Below, one piece after another: positions 33,238 to 41,176 of a stretch of 45,790 nucleotides of DNA. The stretch comes from CAZNLL01 sp964573885 (GTDB lineage Bacteria > Desulfobacterota > DSM-4660 > Desulfatiglandales > Desulfatiglandaceae): positions 1-45,790 of the forward strand of contig CAZNLL010000013.1 of NCBI GenBank assembly GCA_964573885.1. Reading direction: 5' to 3'. The stretch's first letter is position 1, and the number at the start of each line of letters is the position of its first letter. The translations under genes were made by a program, and so were the position numbers. The notes below the pieces were generated by a model. The model was not told where the DNA came from and made no database searches. It saw nothing but the letters and a program-made list of their open reading frames with translations.

Positions 33238-34482
33238 ATGGAGAGATTTCACAGCCTGGCGGGGCTGATCGCTCTGGCCTTCTTGGCCTGGGTTTTTTCC
33301 GAAGACCGGAAAAAGGTCAATGTAAGGATCTTGCTTACAGGGTTCGGCCTCCAGTTCTGCTTCGCCTTTATCATGCTCAAGTTCCCTGCGAGCCAGGAGG
33401 CCTTTGTCTGGCTCAATAAGGCGGTGGAGGCCCTGGAAGAAACCACCAGGGCGGGGACCGGATTTGTCTTCGGATACCTCGGAGGGGCCAAGCTCCCTTT
33501 TGAAGAGAACCCCCCCGGGGCCGCTTACGTCCTCGCCTTCCGGGGTCTGCCGCTCGTCCTGGTCATCAGCGCCCTCTCTTCCCTTCTCTTCTACTGGAGG
33601 GTGATCCCTTTGGTGGTCCGCGCCTTTACTTGGCTCTTACGGCGGATTATGGGGATCGGCGGGGTGGAAGGCTTTGGTACGGCCACCAATGTGTTCGTGG
33701 GCATGGTGGAATCGCCCGTCTTGATCAGGCCCTATCTTCTCGAAGTCTCCAGAAGCGAGCTTTTCACCATTATGACCGCTGGCATGGCCACTATTGCGGG
33801 AACCGTGATGGTCCTCTACGCCACTATTTTGCGGGATACGATCCCCGGTATCATGGGACACCTCCTGACCGCTTCCATTATCAGCGCCCCGGCGGCCATC
33901 ACCGTATCCAAGCTCATGGTTCCCCAGACCGGCGGCCCCTCCAGTGGACGGGTGGACATCCCGAGAGGCGCGGACAGCGCCATGGATGCCATCACCCAGG
34001 GTACCCTCAGTGGCATCAAACTTCTCATCAATATCATTGCCATGCTGGTCGTGCTGGTGGCCCTTGTCCGTCTTTTGAACATTCTTTTGGGTTGCATCCC
34101 GCATCTCGGTGGGGCGCCGATTACCTTCCAGAGGGCGGTGGGATGGCTTATGGCCCCCGTAACCTGGCTCATGGGCATTCCCTGGCAAGAGGCCCATCAA
34201 ACAGGTTCGCTCATGGGGACCAAAACGGTCCTCAATGAATTGATCGCCTACCTCCACTTGGCCGCACTGCCCGCGGAGACCCTCACCCCGAGAAGCATGC
34301 TCATCATGACCTATGCCATGTGCGGTTTTGCCAATTTCGGCTCTCTCGGTATCATGATCGGGGGCATGGGGGCCATGGCCCCGGAACGACGGGCGGAAAT
34401 CGTGGGCCTGGGCATCAAGTCCATTATAGCGGGCACCATCTCCACCTGCATGACAGGAAGTCTGGTGGGGATCATCTATTGA
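33238..34482 (+). CDS. NupC-type concentrative nucleoside transporter
   Basis: An inner-membrane protein of 414 residues with about ten hydrophobic segments. It matches the CNT family: GTGFVFGYLGG, LPLVLVISALSSLLFYW, GTATNVFVGMVESPVLIRPYL (the nucleoside-binding region, Glu in MVESP), and the C-terminal NELIAYLHLA and MTYAMCGFANFGSLGIMIGG. CNT proteins import nucleosides with Na+ or H+. In many homologues the first signature reads GQTEAP; here it is GMVESP, which may shift specificity. It has its own promoter and GGGGAG ten bases before the ATG. Being near guaBA fits purine salvage, though the genes are in opposite orientation. Confidence 0.9.
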   Translation: MERFHSLAGLIALAFLAWVFSEDRKKVNVRILLTGFGLQFCFAFIMLKFPASQEAFVWLNKAVEALEETTRAGTGFVFGYLGGAKLPFEENPPGAAYVLAFRGLPLVLVISALSSLLFYWRVIPLVVRAFTWLLRRIMGIGGVEGFGTATNVFVGMVESPVLIRPYLLEVSRSELFTIMTAGMATIAGTVMVLYATILRDTIPGIMGHLLTASIISAPAAITVSKLMVPQTGGPSSGRVDIPRGADSAMDAITQGTLSGIKLLINIIAMLVVLVALVRLLNILLGCIPHLGGAPITFQRAVGWLMAPVTWLMGIPWQEAHQTGSLMGTKTVLNELIAYLHLAALPAETLTPRSMLIMTYAMCGFANFGSLGIMIGGMGAMAPERRAEIVGLGIKSIIAGTISTCMTGSLVGIIY

Positions 34483-34516
34483 GGCTCCCATATGCCGGGG
34501 GGATCTACATCCTTTC

Positions 34517-34544
34517 CCTGGTGGTGCTCGTAGGCACCATCAGG
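34517..34544. terminator. 11-bp hairpin between convergent transporter and cytochrome genes
   Basis: CCTGGTGGTGC (34517-34527) pairs with GCACCATCAGG (34534-34544), 11 bp with one G-U, 6-base loop, 34 bases after the transporter stop. No T run follows on either strand. A separate T8 run on the minus strand (34599-34592) directly follows the cytochrome stop, with only a weak stem before it. A bidirectional terminator role is inferred. Confidence 0.5.
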
Positions 34545-34601
34545 AGGTATGAATGCGGCCCATGTCTCCATTTCAACGGTCGCGCAGGCCCAAAAAAAAG
34601 C

Positions 34602-36374
34602 CTAGCGGTCAATGGAAAGGGCCCGGAGGCGCTCTCTGTGCCAGCGTTCAGAGGGATCAAGCAGCTTTTTTCTCTCCTCGGGACCCAGCAGTCTCATGGT
34701 GGGCAGGGCCGGTGGTGAGGGCAGGAAAAGGGACGTATCAGGACTCTTTTTGTCCTGTATACCCAAACCTGCGGCCCCCCTGTTGAGATGGCAGGAGACA
34801 CAGGGCCTCCCGAAAGGGGAAATGGTGTGGGGGACATAGGGCGTGAAGGCCCATCCCGGACCAGATCCATCCCCTCTTGCGGGCACCACGCTGTCCACCG
34901 GCACATGACCCAATCGGTCGACATAAGTGATGAGGTACTGATAAAGGGGACGGAGAAGGGCATAGCGCTCTCTGTGATCCACCCCCAGGGGCATGGGCTC
35001 CCAGCGCCTGAACCGCCACCCGGCGGACCATAGGCCCGGCCTTGTCTCCCCGGAAAGGTGATCCTTTGAAAAAGGATGGACAGGACCGGGTCTTCGAAGG
35101 CTTTTTTGAAGTATTTTTTGAAGATAAGGATCCCCTTGATGGGTCAGGTCATGCCACTTGTGGCCATCGAGTACGTCCTCCCGGATCACGCTCAGCCCCA
35201 AGTTGTGATAAGCCCACTGGGCATGACAGGCGCTGCACCGGACCCGCTCGTGTTCTTCAATGTTGTGGCCTTTGGCCTCCCTTGAAAAGAGGGGCAACAC
35301 GTGCCTGCGCGACCCGTTCCTGGAGACGAACAAAAACCGTCCCGACTCCCGATGGACGGCCTTGCGGGCAGGATCGGGGCCGGGCCTGTCGAATCCACCG
35401 TGGCAGTCAGGGCAGGAGACCTTGGGGACCTCCATTTCATAGCTGTAAAGGGGCCCCTTCCCCATAACCTCTCCCCGGCCATGGCAGTCGGTACACCATA
35501 ATCCCTTTTGTGCATGGATATCCTTTGCCAAGTGGTGGTAATCCATGCCGTAGATCATGGGTCGTCTCCGGCCCTCTTTCATGGGGGCCCGGTAGGTATC
35601 GCTGTAATCGTAGCCAAAAAGGCCTTCGTAATCGGCCCCCACATGATCCCGGTTGTGACAGTGCAGGCACTGGCTGGTGGGGATATTCCTGGTGAACTCA
35701 TGCCTCAAGGGATACCCGGTGAGGGATTGATCTATGGCCCTGTCTCCCCCCCGGTAACGGCCGTCATTGCCGTAAAGGACATGACAGGCCGCACACCCGC
35801 CGGCCCGATAAAGTCCCCGCGCAGAACCCCCTTGGGTGTGAATGTGGCATCTCAGACACCGCCTTCTCAAGAAATCATCTACCAGCCGGCGTGGGGAACG
35901 GGGGTATAGACCGGGGTCGGGTCCCGGCAGGGGTTTGAGGCCACCGCTTAGACCGTAGACCGCGGGAAAAGAACGCTCCTGGGCCCCCCAGAGATAACGG
36001 GTCTGGTTAATGATCCCCGCCATGGTTGCGTGGAGGGAGGTTTTGACGCACCGGATCTCCTCCTGATGGCAGGGAAGGCAGAACTCTTCCACATGGACGG
36101 GGTCAGAGGGATTCCGTATAATGGCCTCGTGGGTGTACAAGGCGCGGGTTGACCGGATTTCGGGCCTTAAGTGGCACTTAGCGCATGGGAAATCATGCGG
36201 CTCCCCCATGGCCTCTATGCCTTGATGGCAGCCAAGGCAATCCCTGAAATCCGCTGCTTTGCGGGTTTCCGGCAGGCTCCAACCGGTGCCAAGAAGCAAA
36301 ACAAAAACCATGAGGAGGACTCCCACCGCCCTGAGACGGCCTGACATGGGTATGGGCTGATCCGTATTCCTCAT
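34602..36374 (-). CDS. decahaem c-type cytochrome
   Basis: An exported protein of 590 residues from ATG 36374, with a signal peptide (RLRAVGVLLMVFVLLLGTGW). Ten CxxCH haem sites lie at about residues 46, 64, 99, 173, 194, 236, 294, 321, 380 and 525. It is a full-length paralogue of the next upstream cytochrome; shared blocks are C..CHNR, DIH...CTDCH followed by MGKG..YSYEME, HERVRCSACH, and PHT....GRPCVSCH. The site that is CYGCH in the paralogue is lost here. No TM helix is seen beyond the signal, so it should be periplasmic or surface-exposed. The start overlaps the upstream stop (ATGA). It probably carries electrons to or from an unknown partner; no porin, quinol oxidase or reductase subunit is adjacent. 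Confidence 0.92.
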   Translation of the reverse strand: MRNTDQPIPMSGRLRAVGVLLMVFVLLLGTGWSLPETRKAADFRDCLGCHQGIEAMGEPHDFPCAKCHLRPEIRSTRALYTHEAIIRNPSDPVHVEEFCLPCHQEEIRCVKTSLHATMAGIINQTRYLWGAQERSFPAVYGLSGGLKPLPGPDPGLYPRSPRRLVDDFLRRRCLRCHIHTQGGSARGLYRAGGCAACHVLYGNDGRYRGGDRAIDQSLTGYPLRHEFTRNIPTSQCLHCHNRDHVGADYEGLFGYDYSDTYRAPMKEGRRRPMIYGMDYHHLAKDIHAQKGLWCTDCHGRGEVMGKGPLYSYEMEVPKVSCPDCHGGFDRPGPDPARKAVHRESGRFLFVSRNGSRRHVLPLFSREAKGHNIEEHERVRCSACHAQWAYHNLGLSVIREDVLDGHKWHDLTHQGDPYLQKILQKSLRRPGPVHPFSKDHLSGETRPGLWSAGWRFRRWEPMPLGVDHRERYALLRPLYQYLITYVDRLGHVPVDSVVPARGDGSGPGWAFTPYVPHTISPFGRPCVSCHLNRGAAGLGIQDKKSPDTSLFLPSPPALPTMRLLGPEERKKLLDPSERWHRERLRALSIDR

Positions 36375-38209
36375 CGTTTGCATGGCAGTCCGTCATCTCC
36401 GTCAAACCGTGCCCTGCCCCCCTTGAAGTCCTGATAGAGGGGATCATCATACCGGGCGTGGCACCCCAGGCAGGCATTTACAGAAAGGATGCTGTCCAGT
36501 TCCTCCTTGTTGAAAGGCCTGGTCCCTTCCCGTGAGGCGACCAGCAGGGGCCTGCCCCCCGGGCTCACCACCGCATCAAGGGGAAAAGAAATTCCCAGTC
36601 CGGAAGCGGCCCCATCATAGGTGGGCCTGAAAAGGCGCTTACCCTCCTCATGGCGAATCAGTCCCTCTCCAAAACCCAGCGTCTTGGGATCACTGTGACA
36701 TTCAAGGCACGGCCTGGATCCCTTGGAGGTGGTATGGGGGTCATAGGCCGCAATGGTCAATACACTGAAGGATTCCGCCGACCGATACCGGTTGTCTTCG
36801 TCAAAGAGGGAGACAAAGACCTGGCAGGGGGTCACCGGGTAAATCCGGTTTGAATCCCTCACCACCAGAGCTGGTTTTGAAAAGCGGAGGTAAGACCGGG
36901 TCTCTTTCCACCTGCCCGGAGAGACCTCTTTGGTAAACCAGTCTCGCTGAAGACCTGATTTCCTATAGGACAAATGGCACCCGTAGCATTGGGGAATCCA
37001 CGCACTGTGACAGGCCTGGCAGGAGAGCCTCTCGTGGCCCGGCAGGGTGTGGTAGGATTTATCAAGGGAGGAATGCGTCATTTCAATGGCCCGGCCGTCC
37101 CTTTTTCGAAAAAACACCACCTTGCCCTCGTGGGCCTGGAGATTATAGAGGGGCGTCCCTTTCCGGCTGAGGGCGACCTCTTTGCCCAGAACCGAAGGGA
37201 CCTTCCTGTTGAGAGAAGCAAGTCGATTCGCCTGGGCATCACCCTCGCTAACTGTGCGAAAGCGGGGGCGATGACAGTTCTGGCAGGCAATATCTGTCTG
37301 GTCCTCCATCTCGTCATAGGTCTGGCCGTCCCCCATCAGGCCTGTGGCTGTATGGCAATCGATGCACGCCATGCCCCATTGGGAAAAATGGACGTCTCCC
37401 TGGAGTTTCAGCCAGAAACGACCGCCAGAAAGTCTCCTGCTGTTGAGCGCCCTTCCCTCATAGGGCGTACCGTATCCCGGCGACTCATATCGGCCGAAGT
37501 AGGACAGACCAATCCTGGCGGATCGGTTGTGACACTTCACGCAATTCTCCGAAGGGATTCTGGTGGTCATGGCAGGGTGAACAATGGGCCCCTTTTCCGA
37601 GGCCCCTTCTCTGGGTTCATCAAGGATATGGCAGTCGCTGCACCCCCCGCCCCGTCGTCCTATTTCGCGGCTAAGGGCTCCCCTCTTCTTCCAAAGATGG
37701 CACCCACCGCACATCTTGCGGTAGTGATCAATGGCTAGGTTTTCCGGGGGGTTTTCCATCAGGAGGTCTTCCACCCCCACCGCCCTTTGAACGCCCCCTT
37801 TGGCGCGCTTTTTATCTGAAGCCTCCCGCCCAGGCGCCGCGAGCCAGTGAGACTGAAGAGTTTTGAGAATTCCCCTGTTCGTCGCCATGATACCCTTTTT
37901 GACCCGGGCGACCATGTCCCCGTGACAGCCTCCCCGGCCGCAGGTCCGTTCCACCACCCTCAGGTCTCCGGGGTTTCTCACCATGCAAAGGTGGGCCCTT
38001 TCTTTGTCAAAGGAATAGGGATTGCCAAGATGGCAGATGTGGCATCCAAAAGATGAAATGGGATGGGAGGGATCGGGATCACTCACCTTGGCATGGCAGG
38101 AAAGGCACCCTTCGCCCGCCCCCTGTTCGGGCCTTTGGAGGCCTTTCTCCTTGGCCACCAGGGCCAGGGAGGCAAGGAGCAGAGAAAGCATGACCACAGC
38201 CTTTTTCAT
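36371..38209 (-). CDS. multihaem c-type cytochrome (11 CxxCH plus one CX4CH)
   Basis: A protein of 612 residues with signal peptide MKKAVVMLSLLLASLALVA. CxxCH sites begin at residues 35, 56, 167, 190, 223, 282, 309, 397, 408, 501 and 580. In addition CGRGGCH at 90-96 has the CX4CH spacing known from some haem-binding sites, giving up to twelve haems. The pair CQACH...CYGCH at 397-412 is tightly spaced, suggesting stacked haems. The region RFSKPALVV to the Gln in PCQVF aligns with the same region of the downstream paralogue. It follows merR by 39 bases with no clear promoter and is probably co-transcribed with pheST. It lacks an obvious catalytic haem motif, so an electron-transfer role is the safest inference. 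Confidence 0.92.
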   Translation of the reverse strand: MKKAVVMLSLLLASLALVAKEKGLQRPEQGAGEGCLSCHAKVSDPDPSHPISSFGCHICHLGNPYSFDKERAHLCMVRNPGDLRVVERTCGRGGCHGDMVARVKKGIMATNRGILKTLQSHWLAAPGREASDKKRAKGGVQRAVGVEDLLMENPPENLAIDHYRKMCGGCHLWKKRGALSREIGRRGGGCSDCHILDEPREGASEKGPIVHPAMTTRIPSENCVKCHNRSARIGLSYFGRYESPGYGTPYEGRALNSRRLSGGRFWLKLQGDVHFSQWGMACIDCHTATGLMGDGQTYDEMEDQTDIACQNCHRPRFRTVSEGDAQANRLASLNRKVPSVLGKEVALSRKGTPLYNLQAHEGKVVFFRKRDGRAIEMTHSSLDKSYHTLPGHERLSCQACHSAWIPQCYGCHLSYRKSGLQRDWFTKEVSPGRWKETRSYLRFSKPALVVRDSNRIYPVTPCQVFVSLFDEDNRYRSAESFSVLTIAAYDPHTTSKGSRPCLECHSDPKTLGFGEGLIRHEEGKRLFRPTYDGAASGLGISFPLDAVVSPGGRPLLVASREGTRPFNKEELDSILSVNACLGCHARYDDPLYQDFKGGRARFDGDDGLPCKR

Positions 38210-38248
38210 AGGCAGGCGTTTGGTCCCATGTGGCGCACGCCCAGGGTT

Positions 38249-38575
38249 CTAGGCGAGTATGTTAAGGATTTCTTTTAGTTCTTTCTCGAGGTAGTCCAGG
38301 AGCGGCTGTTCCGGGGCCGGTCCTTTTTCTTTGTCCTGTCCCAGTTTTCGCTTCGCCCCCTCAATAGTCATCCTCTCCTCGTAGAGCAGGCGTTTGATCT
38401 CCAAAAGCGTCTCTAGGTCCTCCCTGAGGTATGTCCTCTGATTGGAGTCGGCCCGCTTGGGTCTGACCTGGGAAAACTCGCTCTCCCAGTATCTCAAGAC
38501 ATAGGGTTCGACACCGATGATGCGACTGGCCTCCCCTATCCGGAAATATCGCTTGTCATCAGGAATCCGGGTCAT
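38249..38575 (-). CDS. MerR-family transcriptional regulator
   Basis: A short protein of 108 residues. It has the MerR winged-helix domain RYFRIGEASRIIGVEPYVLRYWESEF, then a basic wing (RPKRADSNQRTYLREDLETLLEIKRLLYEERMTIEGAKRKL) and a short C-terminal helix. No effector-binding cysteines are present, so the ligand is unknown. Genes of this type commonly lie after pheT or ihfA in Proteobacteria. Here it is four bases after pheT, without the usual ihfA between them. Confidence 0.92.
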   Translation of the reverse strand: MTRIPDDKRYFRIGEASRIIGVEPYVLRYWESEFSQVRPKRADSNQRTYLREDLETLLEIKRLLYEERMTIEGAKRKLGQDKEKGPAPEQPLLDYLEKELKEILNILA

Positions 38576-38579
38576 TGCC

Positions 38580-40994
38580 TTAACCCTCCTTTAATTTACC
38601 CCCCGTCTTCTCCCTGATCCTGTCGATAATGTTCCCATGGATACGGTTGATACCCTCCCCATCCAGGGTCCCCTGTTTTGACCGGTAACAGATGCGGAAT
38701 GCCAGAGATTTTTCGGAACCGCCCACCTTATCCCCTTCGTAGAGGTCAAAGAGATGTACGGATTCGACCAGTCCCGCCCCTTCACCCCTTATAATCTCCA
38801 CGATCCTGGCGCTTTCCACCGCCCCGCCGACAATGATAGAGAGGTCCCTGTACACGGCAGGGAATTTGGCAAAGGGCTCGAACCTCTTGCTATCGGGGAG
38901 GACCTTCATCAGGGCCTGGACGTCGATCTCAAGGACATAGAGCTCTTCCCTTTCAAGATCGTAGGCCTCCGTAACCTTGGAGGAAATCCGGCCCGCCTGT
39001 CCGATCCGGACGTCTCCGGAAGCGACGGCACACGAAACCTCCGGATGGTAGCCAGGCACGCCTGAATCCCTCTGAAAGACGCAGGCCTGAAGGCCCAAAT
39101 CCTTTAAGAGAACCTCGGCTGAACCCTTTATATCATAGAAATCCACTCGTCTTTCTTGATTGTACCAGCTCTTCTCCCTGTAAATGCCCCACATCAGTGC
39201 GGCCAGAAAGGTCTTTTCAACAGGCTGTTGATCCGTGCCCGTGTGAATAAAGACCTTTCCCCATTCAAAGAGCTTCCCCCCCCTTTCATCCTGAAGGAGA
39301 TTGGTCAATGCGGTCTGCATCAGCCCGGGGATAAGAGAGGTCCGCATCACGGACTGGTCATTGGTGAGGGGGTTCAAGAGTCTGACAAAGGATCTGAGAG
39401 GACTTTTTTCTCCAGCCCCCAAAATATCAGCGGATTCCGGGGAGATGAAACTGTAGGTGATGATCTCCGTGAAGCCGAGGCCGACCATGATCTCCCTGAC
39501 CCGAGCCCGGAGCCGCAGTTCCGGGGCCTCGCCCTCTTCCGACGAGCTGATCCTGGGATAGGTCACAGGGATTCGGTCGTACCCGTCCAATCTGGCCACC
39601 TCTTCCATCAGGTCCACCTCCCTGGTAATGTCCACCCGGAAAGATGGCGGGGTCACCCTCAAATGCTTCTCTCCTGTTTCCTGGACCTCCATTTCCAGGG
39701 ATTCCAGGTAACCCTTCATCACATCCGGACTTATCCGGGTTCCCAGAAAACGGTTCGTCTTGTCTGCACTGAAATCAATTACAGGAGGAGAATAGGGCCG
39801 GGGATAATTGTCGATGATGCCGGTGGCCATCTTGCCTCCCCCCAGCCGGGTCATAAGCGCCAGGGCCCGTTTCAAGGCCGTGGTCACCCCCTCAAGATCA
39901 ATCCCCCTTTCAAAGCGATAAGACGCCTCCGTCGAAAGTCCCAGGCGCTTTGACCCTCGCCGGATGGTGACGGGGTCAAAAAAGGCGCTTTCCACCAGGA
40001 CGTGTTTTGTGCCGGCAAAGATCTCGGAGTTAAGTCCCCCCATAACCCCGGCCAAAGCCACCGGACGTTCTCCGTCGCATATGAGGAGCATCTCCTTGTC
40101 CATGGACCGGGTTTCTCCATCAAGGGTGGTAAAAGCCTCCCCCTGTTCCGCCCGTCTGACCAAGATCCTGTTTTGTCTGAGACGATTATAGTCAAAGGCA
40201 TGGAGGGGTTGTCCCATTTCCAGCATCACATAGTTGGTGACATCCACAATATTGTTGATGCTCCTGATGCCTGAGAGAAAAAGCCGGTACCGAAGCCAGA
40301 AGGGAGACGCGGTCAGCCTCACCTCCTGGATAATGCCGGCCGCATAACGGGGGCAGCCCAGGGGGTCCCTAATGGTCACACTTGCGAGATCTTCCACCGG
40401 CGGGCCGCTCTCTGAGATCTCCGCACTTGGTCTCTTGAGGACCTGGCCGGTGGCTGCTGCGATTTCCCTCGCAATGCCCATGACCGAGGCGCAATCAGCC
40501 CGGTTGGGTGTGATGCTCACATCAAAGACCCAGTCGGCCAGGGGCAGGGTTTCGGAGAGGGGGGTCCCGGGCGTAACATCCTCGGGCAGAATCATGACAC
40601 CCGTGTGGTCATCGGTCAAACCCATCTCGTCCTCAGCCAGGAGCATCCCCCTTGAGGCCTGCCCCCTGATGCGGCTCTCCTTTATGGCCATCCCATTAGG
40701 GAGTTTCACCCCGGGCGGGGCCAGGGGCACCCGCGCCCCCTCAAAGAGGTTTGGGGCGCTGCACACCACTTGGGACTGGTTGCCGCCCGCATCCACCTGG
40801 CACAAGGCGAGCTGGTCCGCGTCGGGATGGGGATCCACCTTCACGATCTCGGCCACCACAATCTCGTGAAGCGACTGCCCCACCGCCTCTATTTCTTCCA
40901 CCTCCAGACCCACCATGGTCAGGAGTCGACCCAGGGCCTTTGGAGACAGGTCCGTATCCACATAATCTTTTAACCAGTTTAGAGTAACTCTCAT
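38580..40994 (-). CDS. pheT: phenylalanine--tRNA ligase beta subunit
   Basis: The large subunit of the alpha2-beta2 synthetase, 804 residues from ATG 40994 (MRVTLNWLKDYVD). Domains are an N-terminal B1 with the tRNA-binding OB fold (VVAEIVKVDPHPDADQLALC), the B3/B4 editing region (YRFERGIDLEG), B5 (FLGTRISPDVMKGYLESLEM), a catalytic-like core (GFTEIITYSFISP) and the C-terminal anticodon-binding FDX-ACB domain (FPAVYRDLSIIVGG). A TTG eight codons upstream at 41018, with AGGGGTGA just before it, is an alternative start. It is separated from pheS by an unusual 182-base gap. Confidence 0.97.
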   Translation of the reverse strand: MRVTLNWLKDYVDTDLSPKALGRLLTMVGLEVEEIEAVGQSLHEIVVAEIVKVDPHPDADQLALCQVDAGGNQSQVVCSAPNLFEGARVPLAPPGVKLPNGMAIKESRIRGQASRGMLLAEDEMGLTDDHTGVMILPEDVTPGTPLSETLPLADWVFDVSITPNRADCASVMGIAREIAAATGQVLKRPSAEISESGPPVEDLASVTIRDPLGCPRYAAGIIQEVRLTASPFWLRYRLFLSGIRSINNIVDVTNYVMLEMGQPLHAFDYNRLRQNRILVRRAEQGEAFTTLDGETRSMDKEMLLICDGERPVALAGVMGGLNSEIFAGTKHVLVESAFFDPVTIRRGSKRLGLSTEASYRFERGIDLEGVTTALKRALALMTRLGGGKMATGIIDNYPRPYSPPVIDFSADKTNRFLGTRISPDVMKGYLESLEMEVQETGEKHLRVTPPSFRVDITREVDLMEEVARLDGYDRIPVTYPRISSSEEGEAPELRLRARVREIMVGLGFTEIITYSFISPESADILGAGEKSPLRSFVRLLNPLTNDQSVMRTSLIPGLMQTALTNLLQDERGGKLFEWGKVFIHTGTDQQPVEKTFLAALMWGIYREKSWYNQERRVDFYDIKGSAEVLLKDLGLQACVFQRDSGVPGYHPEVSCAVASGDVRIGQAGRISSKVTEAYDLEREELYVLEIDVQALMKVLPDSKRFEPFAKFPAVYRDLSIIVGGAVESARIVEIIRGEGAGLVESVHLFDLYEGDKVGGSEKSLAFRICYRSKQGTLDGEGINRIHGNIIDRIREKTGGKLKEG

Positions 40995-41144
40995 ATCCCG
41001 GGAACCCGTTTTCCCCAATCACCCCTAGGAGGAAAATCCTCTCGTTCATCACGCTTGAAGCCGGGGTTGGGGACGGCGAATAAGGGTTCAATGATGCCTT
41101 ACTGTGTCCTCGCTTGAGATTTGCACAGTTTGGTAGGGCAGGGG

Positions 41145-41164
41145 AAAAACCCTGAAGGCAAGGG
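41145..41164 (-). terminator. weak terminator-like hairpin between pheS and pheT
   Basis: On the minus strand CCCT(T)G (41164-41159) pairs with CAGGG (41154-41150) with one bulged base and is followed by five T residues (41149-41145), 13 bases after the pheS stop. The stem is short, so a true terminator is uncertain. The rest of the 182-base gap shows no other feature. Confidence 0.35.
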
Positions 41165-41176
41165 CCGAGGGAGCCG

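Noticed and set aside
33637..34491. Long open frames antisense to real genes, such as 284 codons opposite the nucleoside transporter and 309 codons opposite mutS (20337-21266)
   Set aside because: Composition follows the codon structure of the opposite gene, with no domains and no ribosome binding sites; they are shadows.
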